From assembly GCF_002482385.1 (NCBI RefSeq), contig NZ_DLFW01000023.1, positions 1 through 64,000 on the forward strand: a stretch of DNA of 64,000 nt, written 5' to 3'. A program made the position numbers and the translations under genes. The notes beneath the pieces were generated by a model. The model searched no databases. It had not been told where the DNA came from and worked only from the letters and a program-made list of their open reading frames with translations. This DNA comes from Dysgonomonas sp. UBA7710. GTDB taxonomy: Bacteria; Bacteroidota; Bacteroidia; Bacteroidales; Dysgonomonadaceae. Positions 1 to 7,594 of the stretch are shown piece by piece. Positions within the stretch are counted from its first letter, which is position 1. Every line of letters begins with the position of its first letter.

Positions 1-64
1 TTATGTGCATAAAAAAAACGAACATTAAAACATAACTACTGATTCGGATTCTTGATTAATTTCC

Positions 65-86
65 GTTACTTTCGTTACATTTTAAC
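65..86 (+). repeat. GTTAC-type dispersed repeat, copy 1
   Basis: Reads GTTACTTTCGTTAC followed by ATTTTAAC. It is a diverged copy of the element whose best form, GTTACCTTTGTTACTTTTT followed by AAC, occurs at 36994-37015 and 44052-44073. Confidence 0.45.
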
Positions 87-184
87 AATATATGGTTAAT
101 AAATATAAAGCGCTCTATTTAATATTTATTTATATTTTCTCCGTTGTTTAATCCGTTTTTTGTTAAACGAATACACAATTATAT

Positions 185-192
185 TATCTTTG
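185..192 (+). promoter_or_regulatory. -7 promoter box (TATCTTTG)
   Basis: Matches the Bacteroidetes -7 consensus TAnnTTTG and lies 24 nt before the ATG at 217. A TTTTTTG run ending at 162 may act as the -33 element, although the spacing is a little long. Confidence 0.6.
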
Positions 193-216
193 CACTATTA
201 TCATTCATATTAGAAT

Positions 217-1563
217 ATGGACATTTTCATATCAATTTTAATTACTCTTTTATTCGTATTTCTTAATGGTTTTTTTGTTGCGGCAGAATTCGCAATAGTA
301 AAAGTTCGGTCTTCCCAACTTGAATTGAAAGCTCAGGCAGGCAGTCGTGCAGCCGCTCTTTCAAAAAAAATAGTAACACACCTCGATTCCTATCTGGCTG
401 CGACCCAGTTTGGTATTACCATTGCCAGCCTTGCTTTAGGTTGGATCGGTGAGCCTGTGGTATCCAAGATAATCAAAGAAGCAATCGGACTGTTCAATAT
501 TGAACTTGCCCCATCTGTGTTGTCTACAGTATCGCTGGTTACAGCATTTATTATAATCACTATATTGCATATCGTATTAGGAGAGTTAGCTCCTAAATCA
601 TTGGCTATCCAGCGTTCAGAACAGACAACGCTTGCCGTTGCATATCCTCTGCATGGTTTCTATTGGATTTGCCGTCCGTTCATCTGGTTACTGAATGGTA
701 TTGCCAATCTTGTACTCAAGATGATTGGACTGCATACAGTTTCGGAACAGGAAGTTTATAGCAGCGACGAGTTGCGCTATCTGGTAGATCAGGCAAAGGA
801 AAGCGGGAAGGTAGACAGTACAGAATTTGATATTATCCAGAATGCATTTGATTTCTCGGAACGTACTGCGCGCCAGATAATGGTGCCGCGTACGCAGGTG
901 GTATCTATAGATGTGAACGATTACGATGAAAAGACATTGGAATTTGTAATAGAAGAAGGATATTCCCGTGTACCATGTTACGAAGATAATATAGACAATA
1001 CCATTGGGGTAGTCCATCTGAAAGATATATTGAAAAAGATGCGCATAAGTAGCGGGAATGTAAATATCCGTTCTATTATACGACCTGTTTCATTTACACC
1101 CGAGACAAAACGTATCGGTCAGCTTCTGAAAGAGTTTCAGGTAAAGCATCAGCAAATAGCGATGGTGCTGAACGAATATGGCGGAGTAGAGGGTGTTATC
1201 ACTATGGAGGATATACTCGAAGAACTTGTCGGAGAAATACAGGATGAGTATGATAATGAAATCCCGTTTGTAGAACAAACAGGGGAAAATACATATTCGG
1301 TAATAGCCACGGCTGCCATATCCGATATCAACGATGAACTCCCGCATCCGATAGATAAAGATAAGCAATACGATACGCTTGCCGGATATCTTATCGATAA
1401 ATTCGGGCGTATTCCTAATACGCATGATAAGCTGGAAGCAGAAGATTATCAGTTTACGGTGATAAAGAAAAATAAGACATCGATTGTTGTGGTTCAGCTA
1501 AAAGACTTAGTAGGAAAAGAGGAAGCAGATGATGCTGAGCAATCAAAGACCACTCAAATCTGA
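217..1563 (+). CDS. CNNM/CBS/CorC_HlyC-type membrane protein (hemolysin C family)
   Basis: Inner-membrane protein of the DUF21 (CNNM)-CBS-CorC family, 448 residues, the usual full length. Members are called hemolysins for historical reasons; characterised relatives act in Mg/Co efflux or metal homeostasis. Seen: hydrophobic N-terminal segment (about 4-27), further membrane segments around 62-80 and 100-125 with the family motif GELAPKS, a CBS pair from about 210 (start RQIMVPRTQV) to 340 with GVEGVITMEDILEELVGEI, and a C-terminal CorC_HlyC domain (about 350-430). The ATG at 217 follows a good -7 box. The gene is monocistronic or leads into tgt 95 bp downstream. Family assignment is firm; the transported ion is not. 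Confidence 0.93.
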   Translation: MDIFISILITLLFVFLNGFFVAAEFAIVKVRSSQLELKAQAGSRAAALSKKIVTHLDSYLAATQFGITIASLALGWIGEPVVSKIIKEAIGLFNIELAPSVLSTVSLVTAFIIITILHIVLGELAPKSLAIQRSEQTTLAVAYPLHGFYWICRPFIWLLNGIANLVLKMIGLHTVSEQEVYSSDELRYLVDQAKESGKVDSTEFDIIQNAFDFSERTARQIMVPRTQVVSIDVNDYDEKTLEFVIEEGYSRVPCYEDNIDNTIGVVHLKDILKKMRISSGNVNIRSIIRPVSFTPETKRIGQLLKEFQVKHQQIAMVLNEYGGVEGVITMEDILEELVGEIQDEYDNEIPFVEQTGENTYSVIATAAISDINDELPHPIDKDKQYDTLAGYLIDKFGRIPNTHDKLEAEDYQFTVIKKNKTSIVVVQLKDLVGKEEADDAEQSKTTQI

Positions 1564-1638
1564 TATCAATTTGAGAATTCGAAGATTAGCTAATTTGAAA
1601 ATGAAACAGGTCAGATTTGCATGGTCTGTATAGACTCT

Positions 1639-1651
1639 GTAACTTGTAACT
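1639..1651 (+). repeat. heptamer repeat remnant before tgt
   Basis: TGTAACTTGTAACT just upstream of the tgt start; nearly two units of the heptamer ACTTGTA that forms a three-unit array at 2811-2834. Confidence 0.45.
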
Positions 1652-1658
1652 AAAATAA

Positions 1659-2789
1659 ATGGATTTTAAACTTCAATATACTGACGGGCAAACCAAAGCC
1701 AGAGCAGGACTTATAACAACCGATCACGGACAGATAGAGACCCCTATTTTTATGCCGGTGGGTACTCAGGGAGCGGTGAAAGCCGTACATATGACCGAAC
1801 TGAAGAATGATATCGAAGCGCAGATAATTCTGGGGAATACGTATCATCTGTATCTGCGTCCGGGATTGGAAATACTTAAACAAGCGGGCGGTTTGCATAA
1901 ATTCAATAGCTGGGACAAGCCGATACTGACCGACAGTGGAGGATTTCAGGTGTTTTCTTTAGCCGAAAACAGGAAATTGACCGAAGAAGGCGCTATATTC
2001 CGGTCTCATATAGATGGTTCGAAGCACTTTTTTACACCGGAATCCGTTATGGATATTCAGAGGGTGATAGGCGCGGATATCATTATGGCTTTCGATGAAT
2101 GTACGCCGGGAGATGCCGATTATACATATGCAAAGAAATCCCTTGATTTGACCGAACGATGGCTCGATAGATGCTTTACTCAGTTTAACGGCACAGAATG
2201 CGAATATGGGTATAAGCAGGCCTTATTTCCTATTGTGCAGGGATGTGTCTATCCTGACTTACGCCGCAGAGCCGCAGAAAATGTAGCCTCGAAAGGTGCA
2301 GACGGGAATGCGATCGGAGGATTGGCTGTGGGCGAACCTACCGAAAAAATGTACGAGATGATTGAGGTGGTAAACGAAATACTTCCGGCCGGTAAACCCC
2401 GTTATCTGATGGGGGTAGGCACTCCGGCCAATATACTGGAAGCTATAGAGCGGGGTGTGGATATGTTCGATTGTATCATGCCTACCCGTAACGGACGCAA
2501 CGGGCAACTGTTTACCCGCAATGGTATAATGAATATGCGTAACAGGAAGTGGGCAAACGATTTTTCTCCGATTGAAGAAAATGGTGCATCATTTGTTGAT
2601 ACTTTATATACAAAAGCATATCTTCGTCATCTGTTTATTACGAACGAAATATTAGGATTACAGATAGCTTCAATACACAATCTTGCTTTTTATCTGCAAC
2701 TGGTTAAAGAAGCCCGTGAGCATATTATAGCAGGGGATTTCTCCGGATGGAAGAAAGAAATGGTAGAAAAAGTGAGCAGGAAAATTTAA
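1659..2789 (+). CDS. tgt: tRNA-guanine(34) transglycosylase
   Basis: Exchanges guanine for preQ1 at the wobble position of GUN-anticodon tRNAs in queuosine synthesis. At 376 residues it is full length. Seen: DSGGFQVFSL near residue 90, the catalytic region GVDMFDCIMPTRNGRNGQLFT near 270, and the GVGTPANILEAI stretch. Odd feature: the zinc site of characterised bacterial Tgt enzymes (CxCxxC plus a later His) has lost its cysteines; the aligned stretch reads ENGASFVDTLYTKAYLRHLF, while the later His in ASIHNL is kept. The reading frame is intact and the rest of the C-terminal domain aligns well, so this looks like a zinc-free variant and not a pseudogene. ATG start; lptG-like permease follows after a heptamer array. 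Confidence 0.96.
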   Translation: MDFKLQYTDGQTKARAGLITTDHGQIETPIFMPVGTQGAVKAVHMTELKNDIEAQIILGNTYHLYLRPGLEILKQAGGLHKFNSWDKPILTDSGGFQVFSLAENRKLTEEGAIFRSHIDGSKHFFTPESVMDIQRVIGADIIMAFDECTPGDADYTYAKKSLDLTERWLDRCFTQFNGTECEYGYKQALFPIVQGCVYPDLRRRAAENVASKGADGNAIGGLAVGEPTEKMYEMIEVVNEILPAGKPRYLMGVGTPANILEAIERGVDMFDCIMPTRNGRNGQLFTRNGIMNMRNRKWANDFSPIEENGASFVDTLYTKAYLRHLFITNEILGLQIASIHNLAFYLQLVKEAREHIIAGDFSGWKKEMVEKVSRKI

Positions 2790-2810
2790 AGAATTAAGAA
2801 TAACTTGTCT

Positions 2811-2834
2811 ACTTGTAACTTGTAACTTGTAACT
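2811..2834 (+). repeat. (ACTTGTA)3 heptamer array
   Basis: Three perfect tandem copies of ACTTGTA (2811, 2818, 2825) plus ACT, in the short gap between tgt and the permease gene. Related in form to the ATAACTC arrays at 11795-11814 and 28825-28893. Confidence 0.7.
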
Positions 2835-2858
2835 GCCCAAAGGGCGAAGTAACTAAAA

Positions 2859-3956
2859 ATGAAAATACTTTCGATACTCGACAAATATATTATTAAGAAG
2901 TTTCTGGGGACTTATATATTCTCCATTATTCTGATTATATCTATTGCTGTCGTATTCGATATAAATGAGAAACTGGATAAATTTCTGGATAAAAAGGCTC
3001 CGTTGACAGCTATAATATTTGATTACTATGTCAACTTTGTGCCCTATTATACGAACCTGTTTAGTGCCCTGTTCGTATTTATAGCCGTTATCTTTTTCAC
3101 CTCCAAACTTGCCGATAATTCCGAGATTATCGCCATGTTATCGAATGGGATGAGCTTCAAACGGCTGATGAAGCCATATATGATATCGGCGGGAATAATT
3201 GCGGTCTTTTCATTTGTTCTCAGTAGTTTTATAATCCCTCCTGCCAATGTAACCCGTATCAAGTTTCAGAACAAATACGTCAGGGATAAGAGTGTGGAAT
3301 ACGCTTCAGGGATTCAGCTTCAGGTGGATAAAGGTGTTATTTTATATATAGAGCGGTTCGATAATAAAACAAAGGAAGGATATAACCTGTCTCTCGACAA
3401 AATTGAAGATAAGGAACTTAAATCACGTCTGACAGCCCAACGTATAAAATACGACAGCGCGTATCACTGGGAACTGTATAATTACAAGATACGGGAACTG
3501 GAAGGTATGAAAGAGATAATCAGTAACGGGGATAAAATAGATACGACCTTGAATGTTGTGCCCAGCGATTTTCTGATATCTGTAAACGATTTCGAGCAAA
3601 TGACCACTCCCGCGTTATATAAATATATACAGCGGCAAAAAGATAAAGGTATTGCGACGGTGGGTGAGGTGAGTATCACTCAGTTCGAGATTGAATTTCA
3701 CAAACGTTTTGCTTCTGTATTTTCCGCGTTTATCCTCACTATTATCGGGGCCTCTTTGTCGGCCCGTAAAGTGAAAGGTGGTATGGGGCTTAATATAGGT
3801 ATAGGATTAGGACTTAGTGTGTCATATATTATGTTCCAGACGGTCAGTTCGTCGTTTGCCGTATCGGGGACTATGCCTGCATGGTTGGCTGTGTGGGTTC
3901 CCAATCTGGTATTTATCGCGATAGCTGCATATCTATATTCCAGAGCTCCGAATTAA
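2859..3956 (+). CDS. LptF/LptG-family permease (YjgP/YjgQ)
   Basis: Transmembrane component of the LptB2FG transporter that extracts lipopolysaccharide from the inner membrane. The 365-residue protein has the family layout: two N-terminal membrane segments (about 12-35 and 55-80) and a third near 100-125, a periplasmic beta-jellyroll-like domain (about 130-265), then membrane segments at about 280-300 and 310-360. The opening LDKYIIKKFLGTYIFSIIL is typical. It could be LptF or LptG; the Bacteroidetes copies are hard to tell apart by eye, so no symbol is given. It follows tgt by 69 bp, a common Bacteroidales neighbour pair, and precedes the KdsC-like gene by 18 bp, so the three may be co-transcribed. 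Confidence 0.92.
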   Translation: MKILSILDKYIIKKFLGTYIFSIILIISIAVVFDINEKLDKFLDKKAPLTAIIFDYYVNFVPYYTNLFSALFVFIAVIFFTSKLADNSEIIAMLSNGMSFKRLMKPYMISAGIIAVFSFVLSSFIIPPANVTRIKFQNKYVRDKSVEYASGIQLQVDKGVILYIERFDNKTKEGYNLSLDKIEDKELKSRLTAQRIKYDSAYHWELYNYKIRELEGMKEIISNGDKIDTTLNVVPSDFLISVNDFEQMTTPALYKYIQRQKDKGIATVGEVSITQFEIEFHKRFASVFSAFILTIIGASLSARKVKGGMGLNIGIGLGLSVSYIMFQTVSSSFAVSGTMPAWLAVWVPNLVFIAIAAYLYSRAPN

Positions 3957-3974
3957 GAGTTAAAATTTATATAT

Positions 3975-4496
3975 ATGAGTACTGTAAATTATGACCTTAG
4001 TAAGATTAAGGCATTTATATTTGATGTAGACGGGGTTTTGTCTCCTGATTCTATTCCCTTGTCTCCCGAGGGTGAACCGATGCGCATGGTGAATATAAAA
4101 GACGGGTATGCCATAAACCTTGCCGTAAAACATGGATATGGCGTAGCAATCATTACAGGAGGCGATACGGAGGCTGTAAGGCTGCGTTTCTCGCGCTTGG
4201 GGATAAAAGATATCTATATGAAGTCGAAGATTAAAATACACGATTTTAACGACTATATTCAGAGGACGGGCTATAAACCGGAAGAGATTATGTATGCCGG
4301 AGATGATATACCTGATTATCATGTAATGCAGTCGGTCGGATTGTCTGTTGCCCCGGCAGATGCAGCACATGAAATAAGAAGCATAGCCCGGTATATTTCA
4401 CATTGCAAAGGAGGGCATGGAGTTGCCCGTGATATAATAGAGCAGGTAATGAAAGTACATGGTAAATGGATGAGTGAGGAAGCTTTCGGCTGGTAG
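3975..4496 (+). CDS. KdsC-like HAD phosphatase (KDO-8-phosphate phosphatase family)
   Basis: HAD hydrolase of the small cap-less KdsC type, 173 residues. Seen: motif I FDVDGVL (residues 14-20), motif II IITGG (about 57-61), motif III Lys in the MKSKIKI region, and motif IV GDDIPD (about 111-116). KdsC dephosphorylates KDO-8-phosphate during lipid A inner-core synthesis, which fits the LPS-export permease directly upstream (18 bp gap). Some paralogues in Bacteroidetes act on other sugar phosphates, so the substrate is inferred. Confidence 0.85.
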   Translation: MSTVNYDLSKIKAFIFDVDGVLSPDSIPLSPEGEPMRMVNIKDGYAINLAVKHGYGVAIITGGDTEAVRLRFSRLGIKDIYMKSKIKIHDFNDYIQRTGYKPEEIMYAGDDIPDYHVMQSVGLSVAPADAAHEIRSIARYISHCKGGHGVARDIIEQVMKVHGKWMSEEAFGW

Positions 4497-4511
4497 TAAT
4501 ATATTTGTCTA

Positions 4512-5270
4512 TTAGCTCATTCTGTGAATGTTTTCGCTTATTAGCTTATATATTTCCTTTATCTTATCGTCTTCGATCATTTCCATATGCTTGTTAATGA
4601 TATTCTTGTCGTAACGCATGGCGGGGCCGGTTTGTGCTTCACCGGGAGTTAATGAATGTACCTTCGATGCGGTTTCATCTATTAGTGGCAAAGCGACATT
4701 AAAGGGAAGATTCACTTTCTTCAGGAACAGTTCGGACAGAGTGTACATATGATTGGTAAAGTTACAGGCAAATACCCCTGTCAGGTGTATATATTTCCTG
4801 TCTTCGGACGATAGTTCTGATACTTTATCGGATAGTTGACCGGCAATAGCTTGCAATGTATTCAGAGTACAGGTATCGGATGCTTCTATGAAAACAGGAA
4901 TATCAGGCCAGTCTACGATCCTGTCTTTACTGAATGTCTGGAATGGATAGATTACTCCATAGTTGTCTGTATATTTACTGAATATGTCTACAGGTACGCT
5001 TCCTGCGGTATGAATCCATATCCCGTCGTTTTTAGGTAATTGAGAAGCTATACTGTCCAGTACAGAATCTTTTACCGAAAAGATATACAAGCCGGCATCG
5101 TTGATTACCGAAGCTATATCGGTGACAGGAATCGCATTTACCCGCTCAGCTAAAGCAGATGCAGACTCCAGAGTGCGGCTATATACCTGTATAATATCAA
5201 AGGATTTTCTATACAGTTCTGTAGCAAGATGGGTAGCTACATTTCCGGCACCTATGAATACAACTTTCAT
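4512..5270 (-). CDS. Rossmann-like / DUF2520 domain protein
   Basis: A 252-residue protein with an N-terminal NAD(P)-binding Rossmann fold (VFIGAGNVATHLA, residues 4-16) and a C-terminal DUF2520 domain (about 125-250) with the HLTGVFACNFTNHMY helix. The layout resembles pyrroline-5-carboxylate reductase and F420-dependent NADP reductase families, but the substrate of DUF2520 proteins is not established. Its ATG shares one base with the TGA of the upstream membrane-protein gene, so the two are translationally coupled. It converges on the KdsC-like gene (15 bp gap). Confidence 0.88.
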   Translation of the reverse strand: MKVVFIGAGNVATHLATELYRKSFDIIQVYSRTLESASALAERVNAIPVTDIASVINDAGLYIFSVKDSVLDSIASQLPKNDGIWIHTAGSVPVDIFSKYTDNYGVIYPFQTFSKDRIVDWPDIPVFIEASDTCTLNTLQAIAGQLSDKVSELSSEDRKYIHLTGVFACNFTNHMYTLSELFLKKVNLPFNVALPLIDETASKVHSLTPGEAQTGPAMRYDKNIINKHMEMIEDDKIKEIYKLISENIHRMS

Positions 5271-5608
5271 CAGTTCTTCTTTGCGGTCAGTACCATTGCT
5301 ACTCCTGCGATAATAAGGCCTAATGGGACTATCAGGTTGGAATAATTACTTAGCCAGCCGAAGAACAAGTCGGCATTAAGAAGGATACCTATTCCGAGGA
5401 ATATCCAGCCTAGGATCTTTTTGGGTTGTATAATCAGAAATACGATTCCTCCTATAAGGAAGAATACACCGACGCTGATAAGTTTTTGTCCGTAAGGTAT
5501 CTGCCTGAGAAACCCTAACTTGTCTAATAAGAATAATACCCCGAAGATAAGGATGGTTATTCCGTAAGATAGACGGTCGTTGGACGCTTTATTCGAACTT
5601 GTTGCCAT
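5270..5608 (-). CDS. small integral membrane protein (LiaF transmembrane/DUF5668-like)
   Basis: A 112-residue protein that is nearly all membrane: four hydrophobic segments at about 15-33, 44-60, 66-80 and 88-107 with short polar loops. The pattern GITILIFGVLFLLDKLGFL resembles the DUF5668 / LiaF N-terminal four-helix module common in Bacteroidetes. No enzymatic motif. It sits between the nitroreductase (4 bp upstream) and the DUF2520 gene (one-base overlap), so the three form one operon. Function unknown. Confidence 0.78.
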   Translation of the reverse strand: MATSSNKASNDRLSYGITILIFGVLFLLDKLGFLRQIPYGQKLISVGVFFLIGGIVFLIIQPKKILGWIFLGIGILLNADLFFGWLSNYSNLIVPLGLIIAGVAMVLTAKKN

Positions 5609-5612
5609 AATT

Positions 5613-6161
5613 TTATTCGGCTAATTGGTCTATATTAAATTTACCGATATGTATCTTTTCCCATTGCAGCTTTTCCTTATCGAAAGGCGGACGCTCCTGG
5701 GCTTTGTGTCCTATTGCTATTACCGATAAGACCTGGAGCTGCATCGGGATATCGAATAGCTCTCTGATATATTCATCAGATGGAGTGTCGCTCATCGTAT
5801 ATCGTTCGCGTACCTGTACCCAGCAGCTTCCGAGTCCTAAGTCTTCAGCTTGTAACTGTATCATAATGGATGCTATGGAAGAGTCTTCTATCCAGACGTC
5901 GCTGGTAAGAGGGTTAGCCAGTACGACAATAGCCAAAGCACATCCTGCAATCAGTCTGCTACTTGATTTTTTACAGTAAGAGAGTTTATCCAGCATTTCT
6001 TTATCTTCTACCAACAGAAATTGCCAGGGATTGGCGCTTTTGGAGGCAGGGGACATCAATGCAGCTTTCATTATCATTTCCACCTGTTCCGGGCTAAGCG
6101 GTTCTTCCGTGAATTTACGGGTACTGCGCCGGTTTATTATCAGTTGTTGAAAATCAGTCAT
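5613..6161 (-). CDS. nitroreductase family protein
   Basis: FMN-dependent nitroreductase fold, 182 residues. Seen: FMN-binding N-terminus INRRSTRKFTEEPLS (8-22), the SPASKSANPWQFLLVED segment (37-53), and the central GLGSCWVQVRERY region. Such proteins reduce nitroaromatics, quinones or flavins with NAD(P)H; the physiological substrate cannot be read from sequence. First gene of the three-gene minus-strand group, 12 bp from the sugar transferase stop, so it may be transcribed with that gene as well. Confidence 0.9.
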   Translation of the reverse strand: MTDFQQLIINRRSTRKFTEEPLSPEQVEMIMKAALMSPASKSANPWQFLLVEDKEMLDKLSYCKKSSSRLIAGCALAIVVLANPLTSDVWIEDSSIASIMIQLQAEDLGLGSCWVQVRERYTMSDTPSDEYIRELFDIPMQLQVLSVIAIGHKAQERPPFDKEKLQWEKIHIGKFNIDQLAE

Positions 6162-6173
6162 AAGAATATGTAT

Positions 6174-7553
6174 TCAGCGTCTGGTAAGACGCTCTATTTC
6201 GTCACCAAGTTCCTCAACACTCTTAACACCTTCCGTGCTGTTACTGCGGAGTAGTATATTTAGTGTCTGCATGATTAGCTTTACATCCAGAGCCAGAGAA
6301 TAGCCATTGATATACAGCAGGTCATATTTTAGTTTATCCCTTACCGAAGTATTGTATTTACCTTGTACCTGTGCTAATCCTGTCAGTCCGGCTTTTACCC
6401 TGTGACGAAGACTATATTCAGGCATTTCTTCACAAAACTGTTTAACGAAGAATGGGCGTTCGGGACGTGGTCCGACAATACTCATATCCCCAATGAGAAT
6501 ATTAAATATCTGAGGAATTTCATCCAGGCGGGTAGCCCTTAGGATATGTCCCAGTCTGGTGATGCGTTTATCTACATCCTGAGCTAAGACAGGACCGGAA
6601 ATGGCTTCGGCATTCTCAACCATTGTCCTGAATTTGTATATTTTGAATACCTTATTATCACGGGTAACCCTTTCCTGTACATAAAAAGCTGTACCTCCTC
6701 CTATTTTTAGAGCCAGATAAACAAATACAAATGGAATGAAAAATATAACGAGTGCTATAATCCCTAAAAGAACATCGATGATTCTTTTGGTTGTTTCACT
6801 TCCTTGCGAAAGACCGAATTCCCTGACATCTAATACCGGAGAGTCGTCTATTTGCAGGAAGTTGGCATTAAATTGGAGTATCTCCAGATTTTTTGGCTGA
6901 TAGAGAACAGTATGGTCGTTTTCGACACAGTAAAGTATTATTTCCTGTTTCAACGATTCTTCCACATCTTCTGTAATGAATGTAATATCACATTCGTCAA
7001 TGAGTTCGTACACTTTAGGATATGCCGGCGAACAGACATGCTTGATTTGTGACCACATCCCTCTCGATTCCAGTAGTTTATAAGCAAGAGCCTGAGATTT
7101 CTCATAACCAATAACGAGTACTGATTTTCCCTTATTTACCCGGAAATACATACGGCTGGCAAATAAATGCCAAAAGGTTATGACTACCAGCTGAAAGATA
7201 GTTCCGGCCAAAAGTATACTCCGGGGGAATGCAAATTCCCGGATAAAGAAACTGATAGCCATTGTTGTAAACAAAAGTGATCCTACTGCCAAAACAACAG
7301 TGTAACCAACTCCAAAGAGAGTAAAGTCTTTAGGCTTGTCAAGCTCGAATATGTGGCTTAGAATAAGATAGCTGATGATGATGAAAGGAGCACTCGCTTT
7401 AAAAGCATTATAGTTGAGTGTGAAATTATCCAGAGCATCTTTGAACAGATAAAAGGCTAAGATATATGAACCGTAAATAACAGCCAAATCTATCAGGGGG
7501 ATTATAATTCTATATCCTCTGTACCCGAATATCTTTTCTAAGATCTTATTCAT
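6174..7553 (-). CDS. polyprenyl-phosphate sugar-1-phosphate transferase (exopolysaccharide initiation)
   Basis: WbaP/WcaJ-type enzyme that transfers a sugar-1-phosphate to undecaprenyl phosphate and so starts a surface or capsular glycan. Seen: four hydrophobic segments in the first about 130 residues, a degenerate CoA-binding/Rossmann-like middle, then the conserved bacterial sugar-transferase domain from about residue 255 with a membrane segment, KFRTMVENAE, TRLDEIPQIFNILIGDMSIVGPRP and RHRVKAGLTGLAQVQGKYN. I place the start at the ATG at 7553 (459 residues, MNKILEKIF); the frame stays open upstream only to a TTG at 7577. Lone GT-initiating gene; the main glycosyltransferase cluster lies 10 kb away at 17.9-25.4 kb. 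Confidence 0.92.
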   Translation of the reverse strand: MNKILEKIFGYRGYRIIIPLIDLAVIYGSYILAFYLFKDALDNFTLNYNAFKASAPFIIISYLILSHIFELDKPKDFTLFGVGYTVVLAVGSLLFTTMAISFFIREFAFPRSILLAGTIFQLVVITFWHLFASRMYFRVNKGKSVLVIGYEKSQALAYKLLESRGMWSQIKHVCSPAYPKVYELIDECDITFITEDVEESLKQEIILYCVENDHTVLYQPKNLEILQFNANFLQIDDSPVLDVREFGLSQGSETTKRIIDVLLGIIALVIFFIPFVFVYLALKIGGGTAFYVQERVTRDNKVFKIYKFRTMVENAEAISGPVLAQDVDKRITRLGHILRATRLDEIPQIFNILIGDMSIVGPRPERPFFVKQFCEEMPEYSLRHRVKAGLTGLAQVQGKYNTSVRDKLKYDLLYINGYSLALDVKLIMQTLNILLRSNSTEGVKSVEELGDEIERLTRR

Positions 7554-7594
7554 TCTAATATAACCTACTAATAACAAAGAGAGTTATTACCTCA

